Part shown: piece after piece, positions 35,607 to 46,450 of the stretch
Layout of the letters: the number at the start of each line of letters is the position of its first letter
How positions within the stretch are numbered: the stretch's first letter is position 1
Source: Nymphaea colorata
Lineage: Eukaryota > Streptophyta > Magnoliopsida > Nymphaeales > Nymphaeaceae
Reading direction: 5' to 3'
DNA length: 64,000 bases
NCBI RefSeq assembly: GCF_008831285.2
Contig: NC_045144.1
Span: 6,560,176 to 6,624,175 of the forward strand
The notes under the pieces: generated by a model
Told to the model about the DNA's origin: nothing
Seen by the model: the letters and a program-made list of their open reading frames with translations, nothing else
Database searches by the model: none
Program-made: the position numbers and the translations under genes

Positions 35607-38600
35607 CTATTCCGATGACATGTCTTCAAATGAGAGGAGCATCTTTCGGGCTTCTTTTGCTGAGAGCTTGCCCTTGTTCTTTTCCAATATATGCTTGATT
35701 AGCAGCTTGCTATCTTCCTCGTCTTGTTCTTCCACGTCTGGCCAACTTTCATGGAGGTCTGTCAACCCGTTCAGATTTGGGGCTTCCTGCAAGACAGCAT
35801 CTCTCATTTGTGTGCCTTGTCTCTCCGATTCTGCCATCTTTATGAATTCATCGAAAGCATCATTATAAGCGTCGAGAGCATCTCCGGACAGATTCAGGCG
35901 GAGAGGCCGGACAGAACTGTTGTGGTCTTCTTCATCTGTCGCCGATTTGGTGCTCGAAGCTGCAAAATCCAGCCGCTCTTGTGCCTGGTAGGTCCATATT
36001 GTGGGGCTCTCGAAAGGCGTGGGCGAGATATCACTGCTTGAGAACCCTGCCTGTAATTGTAGAGATCTGCTCTCCTGGTTTTCTACAGCATCTAGCCGTT
36101 TCTGGCTGTGTTGCAGTGCAGTTTCCAGTTCTGCGATCCGTTCCTCAAGTCTTGATTGAATGACTTGGTGAAGTCGGAGGCTGAGCTCTCTAGGAGAAAC
36201 TGCATAGTCAGATCTATGCATGGGTGTGGAAGTCGAGCTTGATGCGTCAAGATTTGACTCCTCTGAGCTACGTTCTCCTGCGACTACATCTGCCCGGAGC
36301 TCTCCTTGAACAATATCTACCATGCAATCTGGATCAAGCTGCTAGATAAGATATCATGGTGTGAGGGATGCTATCGTTTACAGACGAGTAGGATATTGTA
36401 ATAAGCAATCAGGATCAAGCTGCTACATAAAATATGAAATATCACGGTGTGAGAAGGATGCTTCCGTTTATAGACAGGCAGGAAGGATATTGTTATTACG
36501 ACATACAGAAGGTGTTGGTGAAGAAATATGGTGAGCCTTAGCACAGAAGCAAAAACCAATTACGTAAACCACCTACCTCAAGGCTCCATTTGGATGATTG
36601 TCTAGAAGAGTTGACAAGAACATAATAGAAGTTTTACAAACGATGCTTTTTCCCGTGAAACAAACCAGAAGGCCACGAGAATATGTTTCCCGTGAAACAA
36701 ACCAGAAGGCCACGAGAATATGCCCCTTTACATGTTTATCATATGTAACGTTGTCGTATCTTATAAGAAATGAATGATCAAATCCTACAAGCATCTGGCC
36801 ACTCTCTTTTAAAGCTGAGAACTTTGAAGTATTTCATGAGTTGTATATTTTAGAGCTTCAGCATAAAAGGTATGATGTATTTGTAGATTTTCCAGAAATC
36901 CACTTAAATAAACGGTTGAAATGAGATAATACCAGTGTGATAGATTTCCATAATTTAATTAATTGTTCAATTTTGTTTCATTTTGAGGGCACTGATTTTC
37001 TTTTCTCATGAAATATGAGTGCGCAACCTTTCTTGCTTAGTGTGTCTCTCTGATCTTGCTCCTTCACCTCTTCTGCATCATAATGTAAATTTAGATTATT
37101 TACATGCCTCCAAGTCAATTTCTGTTGAAAATGTTCAGTTTTCATGTAGACAACATTGTTAGTTTTTAACAAACCTGACAGCATTAAGTACAAACTAATT
37201 AATTTGCATGGTAAGCATCCAATTATAATTTTGCAGTATGGTGTTGATCGAATCACACTCATATGCTTTTTCTTCACAGTTCACACAAATCTATCACCAT
37301 GCCTTGGAGAATATTGATTTCAGTTTCTGCCTTCATTTTATTAACTAATTTTCATATAGAAATTTCATTTGACACAAGGTTTTTTTGTGATTTTTTTTCC
37401 TGATGGTTTTGTGATAATTTTAGTGAAAGAAGACCAACATACTTTCTTTTATAAAAACTAGTTACTTGTGCCTCAAAATTGTCTTTTTGTTTTTCATGTA
37501 AGAACTTGATCTGAAGGTTTGTTTCTCACGATCAAGAAATTGACTAGCCATGAATTTCAAGGGTTCACTGTTTCTTGTGGATTTGATGCAGGTGCACCGG
37601 TCCATTACTAGCCAGTAAGAACTCACTGTTGCCCGGGACCAATAATACCCAACCAGACCTAAAGGCCTTTATTGCAGCTTGTATGTTAATGACCATCGAT
37701 AATCAGCACACAGCTTTCAAAACATAAAAGCATTTCTCAAGAGAAGCAATTTGACAATTTTAAGGAGCACAGAGGTCAGAAAGTTTAAAAAAAGAAAGAG
37801 GAAACCTCAACAAAGCAATATGTAATTTTTCCACCAGTGGGCTAATTCATGCAAGCAAGGAAAGCCACAGTATGCAATTTTTTCTACCATTAGCTAATTT
37901 ATGCAAGCAACGAAGGCCGTAATATGTAATCTTTTTCCACCATCAGGCTAATTTATGCAGGGGAGGAAGGCAATCATTCAGTCTTCATGATGGAGAAATC
38001 ATTTAGCGCAGACAGCCAACCATGCAGAAACTGATACTTCAAACAGAAGTAGAGGAAGAATACCATACCTCACTGAGACCAGAGAGCCTTCTTTTATGAC
38101 CAAAACCTGACATATTCAGTTCAAGTCTCTCCAGTTCTGCTTCAAGTTCTGCCTCAATTTTACTCATAGACTCGGAATCAGCCGTCTTTGGCATATCTAT
38201 CTCGTCTTCAATGTGATCACAACATTCATCTGGTTCCTTGCTTGTGGAAGACTTTGTAGCTTTTTTGATACTACACTTGCGAGAAGTTCTTTCAGGGGAT
38301 ATGCATGGTTCACTAGCCAACTCTTTTACGGTTAACGAGTCTTTCATTTCAAGCTCCTCTTGCAAATCCTGAACCAAGTTTTCTGTTTGCTTTAGCAACT
38401 CATTCAGCTTATTCACTTCACGCTTGCTTGATAAAATTGTTGACATCACACCAACACCAATTCCAAAACAAAAGAGAAGAACTGCATCAATTGACCCTAT
38501 AAGACAATGTTGACAGAAGAAGTCAGTGTAAGCATGCAATAAGATTGGGAATTTGTATTACAAAGTTCGGCCAGAAGATACACAATGGGATATCATACGT

Positions 38601-39796
38601 TATATTCTTGGCTGCCTAAACTCCCATGATTATAGGAAACCTACAGAGTTCATGGATACTCAGAAGACACGTTACATGAAAGATAAAGCACTTCCTTTTT
38701 ATGGGAAACAATTGGTTACATCTAATTTTCGACCCATGTAACATGGACACTACAAAAGGGTTATGTCACCCTTGCAACAACATATCCATGTTAACATCAC
38801 ATGGCAGATGAAGCAGGGCAGCATCATACATATAATGATGCCTCGTCATGTCAATACTCAAGCATTAATTTGTTAAGTACAAAAAAGAAAAAAATAATCA
38901 ATTACCATTTTGTAAATGAATGTATTTATTAATATCTATGATATATATATTATAAACACACAGAGACCAACCCATCTGAAGAAGACATGTTCTTTGAAAT
39001 ATCTCTTTACATCCACACAGTAGATAATTTGCAATAAATCAGGAATTTAGGATGCTAAAAAACCATTGCTGTGCATGTTTTCTAGTTAAGACTTAGGGAG
39101 TAAACCAATTTAGCAGGCAACCATATTTAAGGGATGCAAATCCTTCTAGTAACTGTAAATCTATGCTGTGGTAATAAGGGGATTAACACATGATTTTACA
39201 GTGTGAACACAAAACATATGGTCTATACAACACATGAATGTGTAATAATATACTCTGCTTGGGAAAAAGGTGAAAGTGCAAGGCAAGCCTGGGTATACAG
39301 TCTGATATCCAATAATACCACCCTCCATAAATGATGGGTAAATGCTTCCAGGTGTATCTGTATGACCTTGCTGAGCTAGGCCCTGTAGAGCAAAGGATAA
39401 ATTGAAACCCTTTTTTCTTCTAGAATCCCCAAGAGGAACTTTTTGATTGGTCAACACTCTGCCTCACTCTCACACAGACTTTTCTTAAGAAGTTTTATGA
39501 TATTCTTGTTTAGCATCTTCACCATGTTGGATCATACCAACACAGTAAGAAACGGACATGTTCACAACTAGGTAATTAAAATTGAATGGTCATACATTTT
39601 GTTTAGAAATTTATAGTATCCTTGTTTAGCATCTTCATCTCAAAACTCAAAAGAGTAAGAAACAGACAAGTTCATAAGCTAAGTTGTCAAAATTGAGCGC
39701 CAGATACAGGTCGTCCAAGACCCTAAGAAAATAATCGGGACTAGTTGGAATTAGTCGGTTAGACTCAGTCCAAGTCGATTAACTAAAAATAAAGAA

Positions 39797-39854
<58 letters not shown>

Positions 39855-42800
39855 CACGGATACGGCTGGGAAGGTCAAGTACCGGCGTCGACACGCCGAC
39901 ACGAGGACACCGCAGGATACGTTTTGGATCGGGTCTGGGTCAGACCCGATCCAAACCAACCCGATTTTCTTTTAAACCTTCGTTTTCTCTTTACGCGACT
40001 TTACCCTCTGACAGTCGACCTTCCTTACCTCGACGACTTCCGCGGCAGCACAGTTCGGCAATGGCGGGCAACGGCGACGGCGACGACCTCCGGCGACATC
40101 CGGTGGCGTCCGGCGGCAGCCAGCGACAGACAGGTAAGTGTTTTATCTATTATTTTCGACATTAGAAGTTAGAGTTTCAACTTTCATTTGGGGATTTTTT
40201 AGATTGGGTATTTCTTGCCGATTTTGGGATGTTTTGGTTTGAAGATTGGACGGTTAAGGATCCTATTCTTCACTGCTATGTGCGATATTTTCTTTTTTTG
40301 TTTGATTTTGGGATTTGGGGATTTTGCCGATTTGGGGATTTTGCCTTCGTTGTTGTTGATGATGCTAGATATGTAGCCTTCGTTGTTGTTGATGATGCTA
40401 GATATGTAGTAGGTTCAGCTACATAGTCGATCGCAGCTAGATATTATAGATGAACTCGGCTGTTGCTGGGAAATTAATGATTCTATTGGCTTCTAGCATG
40501 CAATCTAGATGGCATTAACATATAAAATGTTAATTTTAGAAGTTTATAACATGATAGTATGCATATTTCCTCGGCTGTTTTATTTCAGACGTTTTATGTT
40601 CATTATATGTTTTGTGACTGCATGTTTATGTTCATTATATGTTTAATGTAGTATGGCGAGGAAAGGAAAAACAGTGTCTCAGTCTCAACCTACAAGTTGT
40701 GGTTCTGGAGGTTCTGGATCAGCTGCGTCTATTGCACAACCACCATTATGGTCATACGTGACAATAATGGGGAAACCTCCGGGAGGTGGTGGAAATGCTT
40801 TTTTTAAGTGTAGTTTTTGTGAGGGAGAGTTCAATGGATCATATACAAGAGTGAAAGCACATCTGTTAAAAATCAATCAAAAAGGAATTCAGCCATGTAA
40901 AGATGTCAGTAACGAGACTTTGGCTCAGTTGAAGAAAGAACAAAAAGCCTTTGAGAATAAGAAAAGCACATCATCTGAATCTGGTTACATTGACATTGCT
41001 TCAATTTTACATGATGATATTCAGAATCCTCCCAAAAAAAGAAAAGTTGTTGATGTGCATCAGAAATCAATTATGGATTCATTTAGTTTACAAGGACGGC
41101 AAGAATTAGATCTAAAAGTGGCGACATTTTTTTATGCTAATTGCATACCATTTAATGTAGCTAGAAGTCCATATTGGAGAGACTTAGTTACATCTATTGC
41201 AAATTCTAACTTGGCTGGGTATGTTCCCCCTAATTCTGAAAGGCTTCGCACTGTACTACTAGAACAACAGATGACTCGAGTGAACAAATTGTTAAGAGTA
41301 TCAAAAGTTCACTTGGGATCGACATGGATTGTCTATTGTTTCTGATGGCTGGATAGATTTGCAACGACGCCCTCTTATTAATTTCATTGCAACTTCAGCA
41401 AATGGACCAATTTTCTTGAAAGCAATAGATGCATCTGGTGAATACAAAAGTGCTGAGTATTTGAAAGGATTGTTTATGGAAACAATTGAAGAAGTGGGGA
41501 AAGAAAATGTTGTTCAACTAATTACAGACAATGCACCTGTATGTAGAGCAGCTGGTATTGCGATAGAAAAGGAGTACCCTCATATCTTTTGGACTCCTTA
41601 TGCAGTTCATAGCTTAAATTTGGCTCTAAAGAGTATATGCGATCCACCAAGTAAAGAGCAAGATCCTCATGCTTATGAATTATGTTCGTGGATTGAAGAC
41701 TTGGAAAAGGATGTGAGGAACATCATAAATTTCATAGTAAATCATCAGCATGCACTCTCCATTTATAACAAGCATTCTGACCTAAAATTATTAAGAGTTG
41801 CAGAGACACGTTTTGCATCTCTAATTGTTATGGTCAAAAGGATAAAAAGGGTGAAAAGTGCATTGATCAGTATGGTGACTGATGATGATTGGAGTTTCTA
41901 CCGTGCTGATGATGATGACAAAGCTCAAGCAATCAAAAGATTGATTCTTGAAGACAAGTGATGTGATCAAATCTTCTATTTTCTTGCATTCACAGAGCCG
42001 ATCTGGGAGATGTTGAGAGTTCTTGATTGTGATAATTCAACGTTGCACTGTGTGTATGAGATGTGGGACACTATGATTGAAAAAATCCAAGAGGTTGTTT
42101 TTAAGCATGAGAAAAAAAATATTGCACTTGAAGATTCAGCATTTTTTGATCATGTGCATAGAATATTGATTGCAAGATGGGATAAAAGTAGCAATCCTCT
42201 TCAATGCATGGCACATACATTAAGTCCTAAATATTATGGAAAAAAGTGGCTTGCAGGGGGTCTTGAAAGAACCCCACCACATCTGGATCCAGAATTGTCA
42301 ACAAACAGATTGGCATGTATTAATAGGATTTTCATTGATGCACATCAAAATCGCCAAGCTAATGATGAGTTTGAAAGGTTTTGTACTGGAATTAGAGAAG
42401 ATGTAGGTGCAACTGCAGACAAAGATGATTTGCCATCAATGTCTTGGTGGATTAAACATGGATGTGCTTATCCTACTCTTCAATACCTTGCTTTCAGATT
42501 GCTAGCTCAACCTGCTACATCTTCATGCTGTAAGAGAAATTGGAGTACATATTCACAAATCCACACTATAAAACGAAATAATCTCACAAGCAAACGTGCA
42601 AAAAATCTGGTTTATGTGCATTCTAACCTTCGACTTCTATCAAGGAACAAAGCAGAATATAGGTAAATTAAGTATATGATTTATTGATTTAGATGTTTCT
42701 CTTCTTATTCGATAATAATATCATAATAATTACAATTTTTTTGTTTTGTAGGGAAGGGGAAACTAAAGATTGGGACGTGAATGTTGAGGACCTTAACTTA

Positions 42801-45800
42801 GAACAAGAGAATGAACTTGAAGTTGTTAATTCAAGATTAGAAGAACCTTGTATTCCATCAACATCTTCTATTGTGGAAGAAGAGGAGATTCAAGAGAACG
42901 ATGATTTGGGCATTGATGATGACTAGAATGATGATGAACAATGTTTTGTGATGATTGATGAACAATGTTTTGTAACTTTGTTTGAGACTTTCTTGCTTAT
43001 GTCTTAGCAGTTATCACTTTTGAGATTGGTGATGAACAATGTTTTGTTTGAGACTTTCTTTATTATCATTTTTAATTTTTTTGAATATAATATTCGCCGT
43101 ATCCGCGTATCCTAAAATTTTGAAAATGCCGTGTCCCCGTACCCGTACCCGTATCCATAGGATACCCGTACCCGTATCCGTGTGAATATATGTATATATA
43201 TATTGAAACAAATACAAAAACATATGCATATATATAAAGAATGTACATATATATTTCTAGGTCAGGGATTAATCAGCTGACCAACAATTAGCCTAACTAA
43301 TTGGCTAGACTGACCAACTAGTTGCTGGTTTCAGACCCAAGTCACATGTGTATCAGTGTATGGGTACAGTTCAGGTATGCGTGTGGAGATATCGTACGGC
43401 TATGGCAACTTTAGAAAATATGGATATAGGTGTACAGCAGGATATATATATGTATATACACAAAATAACACAAAAAAATCAAAATGAAAGCAACATTTAA
43501 ATAAACAAATGATTTGAAATATAAATATTACAGGTTAATGAACAATAACTCTAAAAGCACAATGAAAACTGAGTTAGAAAAAAATAGATTACATAAAATT
43601 AAGCAGTTTGGATCAGTTTCGATCTAAAAAAGTACCCAAATATGTCAAAGTACCAACTTTGGGTATGGGTATGGCGACATGGGTACATGGACCTTGTTGA
43701 AGTACCCATGTGACTTAGTTCATGGGTACTTAGTTTCAGACCCAGGTCAGTTGATAACTGACTCAAGCAAGTCAGACTAGTCAGCCGACTAGTTGGGAGT
43801 TTGACAACTAAGTCCAGAACTAGGCTTTTTAGATTTAAGAATCCTCTCTTAAGGTCAATGTATAATGTCTAAGAAGTTTGCATTGTGAAAGCATAATCAT
43901 GTTGGGGTAAGGTTATCCGTCTAACTTACCTTCACTATAAAACAAAACCTCCTAATTGAGAACAAGTTCAACTATTTTCTGATTTGACCTTCCAACTGCT
44001 ATTGCTTGCAAACAATATCCCAAAGATGAAGTGCAGCTATTCTCTGGTTCATTTGATTCTCATTCATATGCATCAACAATCAAACAGTTAAATGCCTATT
44101 CACACCCAAAAAGAGAGAACATCCAGAAAAGTTAAACACAGATATAAAGAAAGTCCAGCAATACATACAAAAGACCCAAGGAGATATATCTGAGAGATTT
44201 TACAGCTGTTTGAAGAGTTCCGGTCTGGGTTACCCTTTGAACTCATTCAACCAAAATGAAAATAAATGCTCATTGCATTAGGTCTATTAATTTAATGTTA
44301 CCTAGTTAAACATCATGGGACATGTTTTGACCTTCTCGATGCAATTTCTCTTTGTGCATTCTTAACAATTATCCACATAAAAAACTGAATGCTTAACAAA
44401 AAGAGTTTCCCCTATACAATATTATTCTGCTATGATACAACAATCCTTAAGAATTTGAGAAATTATCTTAGCAATACACCGCAGAAGAAAGAATATATCA
44501 TGAAGCCTTTAGCTTTCTTTCAACACCAAAAATATGGACATGGAAACAGTGTGGTCAACTCTGAAAGTCAAGACCTTTTGTGCAAATAAAGAGCACAAAT
44601 GGCAACAAAAAGAAAGGGATTCTGTTTATCATCATATACAGTTAAGAACCCTTCAGGAAGGAGAGGTTTCAGGCAATCTTCATGATTCTAGTTCAATGCA
44701 AGACGAAGTTGCATTCGTAGAAAGCCAAAAACTGTAAGATGAACTAAAACGTGAAAATGCAATGGCACCTTGTGAACGTAAATCCTTTTTAGAATGCGTA
44801 GCACTTGAAGCATTCACTTCTCCATGGAGAACCTTCTTCCTCTGTTGCTTTTCTTTTCTTTGTGAATCCTTTGACCCTGCAGCCGGAAGAGGCGGAATTC
44901 CAGTCAAAGTATGGCCATTATCCAGCAATTCAGAACCATACCCTAACCGATCTGCACATAGACCACTAGGGAGACGTAGATGCTGCTGATCATTTTCTGC
45001 TGTGCTACTGAAAATTTGATTATCCTTGGTTACAATAAAGGGTCGTAAAACTCCCGCAGATGGCGAACGTGGTGAGCTGAAGACATATTCTTCCATTTCA
45101 ACAGGTTCCCTATACAATTGAGCAACCAGACAACTCTCAAGGGCTGTCATTGGCTTCATAGAATATCCATGAGACCATCTCCTCTGGAGTAAACTTCTAT
45201 TCCTACAGAATCTATGTCGTCCATCAGATATTCTAGGTGAGAACTCGTTGGACAGCACATTTTCCGTCTCATCAAGATCTGGACCATATCTGCCTGATTT
45301 GTCGAGTGCATTGTGGCCATCATTCAGTTCTTCACATCCGTCTCCATCCTTTGACTGTGAACCTGGTAAGTGAGAGCTGCCATACCCTTCACGCCTCACC
45401 CTTGTCATCAATGGCTCGATATTCAATCCACTCGTTGATGCGAACTCTTGTGAGACATGATCACTACCATCTCCACTGCCAACACGGTTCCTGCAATCGC
45501 CTCCTTTCTCTAAATCGGGAAGCCAACTTAGTGTCCCTACATGTTGGTGGACGTCTAAACTGGCCAATGATTCTGGTTCTCCGCTAGGATCACCAAACCG
45601 TCTCTGAGTTCGCCTACTTAATAGGGAGTTCTCTTCAGAACTAACCACCCTCTTCTGACTGTGCCCTTCATTCGTTGACGACGAGAATCCCGAACCATTA
45701 ATGCCTGAATTGCCGCCGGATTGAGCAAAGGCATCGCCGGAAGCTCCAGATCTTATTCCTCTGTCGCCGAGCACATCCTGCCAATACTTGGCCAGACAAC

Positions 45801-45837
45801 CAGCCCCTGCTGCTGCTGCAACTACCAACATATCCAT
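35607..45837 (-). CDS. POLAR-like coiled-coil protein, three exons, intron holds a transposon
   Basis: Exons in transcription order are 45837-44769, 38496-38069 and 36338-35607; 742 residues. The donor cacaag|gtgcc joins acceptor tatag|ggtcaa to give RSQGSIDAVLLF; the donor gtgag|gtatgg joins cagcag? i.e. ctagcag|cttgat to give LSGLSELDPDCMVDIVQG. The N-terminus (MDMLVVAAAAGAGCLAKYWQ) is hydrophobic. There is a hydrophobic GIGVGVMSTIL stretch, then a coiled coil (VNKLNELLKQTENLVQDLQE) and a C-terminal coiled coil (SPRELSLRLH...RLEERIAELETAL). This order matches plant POLAR / POLAR-like proteins, which mark cortical polarity in asymmetric divisions and scaffold kinases. Intron 1 is 6.27 kb and contains a hAT element in the opposite orientation. 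Acceptor 2 has an upstream duplicate. All frames are open. Family assignment is from memory of these motifs. Confidence 0.78.
36325..36490. repeat. 81-bp tandem duplication spanning the exon 3 splice acceptor
   Basis: The segment holding the acceptor and the first codons of exon 3 (ggatcaagctgcta on the plus strand at 36331) recurs at 36412. Copies continue with tatca(t/c)ggtgtgag and a shared cgttta(c/t)agac. Divergence is roughly 15 percent by eye. The upstream copy carries its own cag|cttgatcc acceptor. Confidence 0.8.
36649..36722. repeat. 37-bp perfect tandem duplication in intron 2
   Basis: Copies at 36649-36685 and 36686-36722 both read tttcccgtgaaacaaaccag at their start and end gagaatatg. 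They lie in intron 2 of the POLAR-like gene. Confidence 0.93.
39800..39852. repeat. (TA)n microsatellite abutting hAT left end
   Basis: About 53 bp of pure TA directly precede the element's left terminus. TA-rich DNA also follows the right terminus, so the 8-bp target duplication expected of hAT elements cannot be assigned. Confidence 0.93.
39855..43182 (+). mobile_element. hAT-superfamily DNA transposon, about 3.3 kb
   Basis: The ends carry an 11-bp inverted repeat, cacggatacgg at 39855 and its complement ccgtatccgtg ending 43182. The right end is rich in subterminal cccgtaccc/gtatcc repeats, as in hAT elements. It encloses a BED-finger/hAT-dimerisation transposase on the plus strand and lies in intron 1 of the minus-strand POLAR-like gene. 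A possible noncoding first exon (40061-40133, donor cag|gtaagt) could splice to 40652. Transposase lesions make it nonautonomous now. Confidence 0.82.
40653..42926 (+). pseudogene. hAT transposase, broken by one frameshift and one stop
   Basis: The N-terminal block (40653 to about 41300) has a BED-type zinc finger: CSFC, then KAHLL...GIQPC. A frame change near 41285-41315 precedes the next block, which continues as SIVSDGWIDLQRRPL, the DUF659 catalytic core with LITDNAPVCRAAG and the conserved WTPYAVHSLNLALK. At 41959-41961 a TGA interrupts that same frame, probably replacing a Trp codon. The frame then continues with FTEPIWEMLRVLDCDNSTLH, on to the hAT dimerisation motif (CCKRNWSTYSQIHTIKRNNL). 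A short intron (42663-42751) joins EYR to EGETKDWDVN, and the acidic tail ends at 42926. With only two lesions in about 700 codons the element is fairly young. Confidence 0.88.
43190..43815. repeat. Nested hAT-derived or related repeat fragments
   Basis: It contains repeated gtttcagacccaagtcac / gtttcagacccaggtcag flanks. Inside them is a segment with many gggtatgggtatgg, gtacccaa and gtacccatg motifs like the subterminal repeats of the neighbouring hAT element. It is probably an older short derivative. Confidence 0.4.
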
Positions 45838-46450
45838 TTTTTACTCACCCAAACAAACCCAGATGCTAATTCATCCTTCAATCCACATTCCCATAAAAAA
45901 CCATCGTACCCAGAAAGACCAAATGCTTATAAGATTAAAAAAATTCAACCAAACTCCGAAAAAGCACAAAACCCATCACCAAAAACCTCCACATACCCAC
46001 CAAAAGGAGGAAAAAGCCCCACAAGATGACTACGACGAACTTGACAAGAGAAGAAGAACATCAGACATCCGAAGAAGGCGCAACCAATCGGGAGGCATTG
46101 CGCTCACTTATCTCAGGATGAGGAGAAGGGTCGCGTCGTTCTGACCAAGGGGATTTTGATGGGGAGGCGAGGGAGAAGAATGCCCGTCGCCGTATTATCT
46201 GCAGGCCATACCAAGGAGGAGTGAAACAGAAAAGAAGAGGTGGCCAGCGAGAGGAGAGATTAGACGTGGATGGAAATTGCAGAGGGAAAACGACACACAG
46301 AGGCCAGACGGGGGCGCCTTCTCATTTTCCTTTGCCCCTTTTCTCTTTGGTGTATGAAAATTCAAAAACAGTTGTTTACTGACTTCGTGCGGAAACAGAG
46401 TGGCCCACTTACGTACGCGAGGGAGAGAGAGGGATTCATTTCGTAAGAAA
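45838..46450 (-). promoter_or_regulatory. Leader and promoter region of POLAR-like gene
   Basis: GC content and a lack of long homopolymers rise just upstream of the ATG at 45837 on the minus strand, out to about 46330. Overlapping plus-strand frames (45721-46144) here look like shadows of exon 1 and leader. I could not fix a TATA box or start site. Confidence 0.4.

Larger units (their letters stand above)
39676..43815. repeat. Possible older element around the hAT insertion
   Basis: At about 39679 the sequence ctaagttgtcaaa, and at about 43797-43813 an inverted near-match (tttgacaactaag), flank the hAT element. Between them and the hAT ends are related 'gactagttgg' and 'agtcggttagactcag' sequences. 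This suggests nested insertion into an older repeat, but the ends are short and could be chance. Confidence 0.35.

Noticed and set aside
39797-40172. Plus-strand frames starting in the TA run and entering the hAT left end
   Set aside because: The start lies in the microsatellite. The only plausible part is a possible noncoding first exon of the transposase, and its frame does not match the transposase frame after splicing.
45237-46144. Plus-strand frames of 102-118 residues
   Set aside because: They are antisense to exon 1 and the leader of the POLAR-like gene and lack family motifs.
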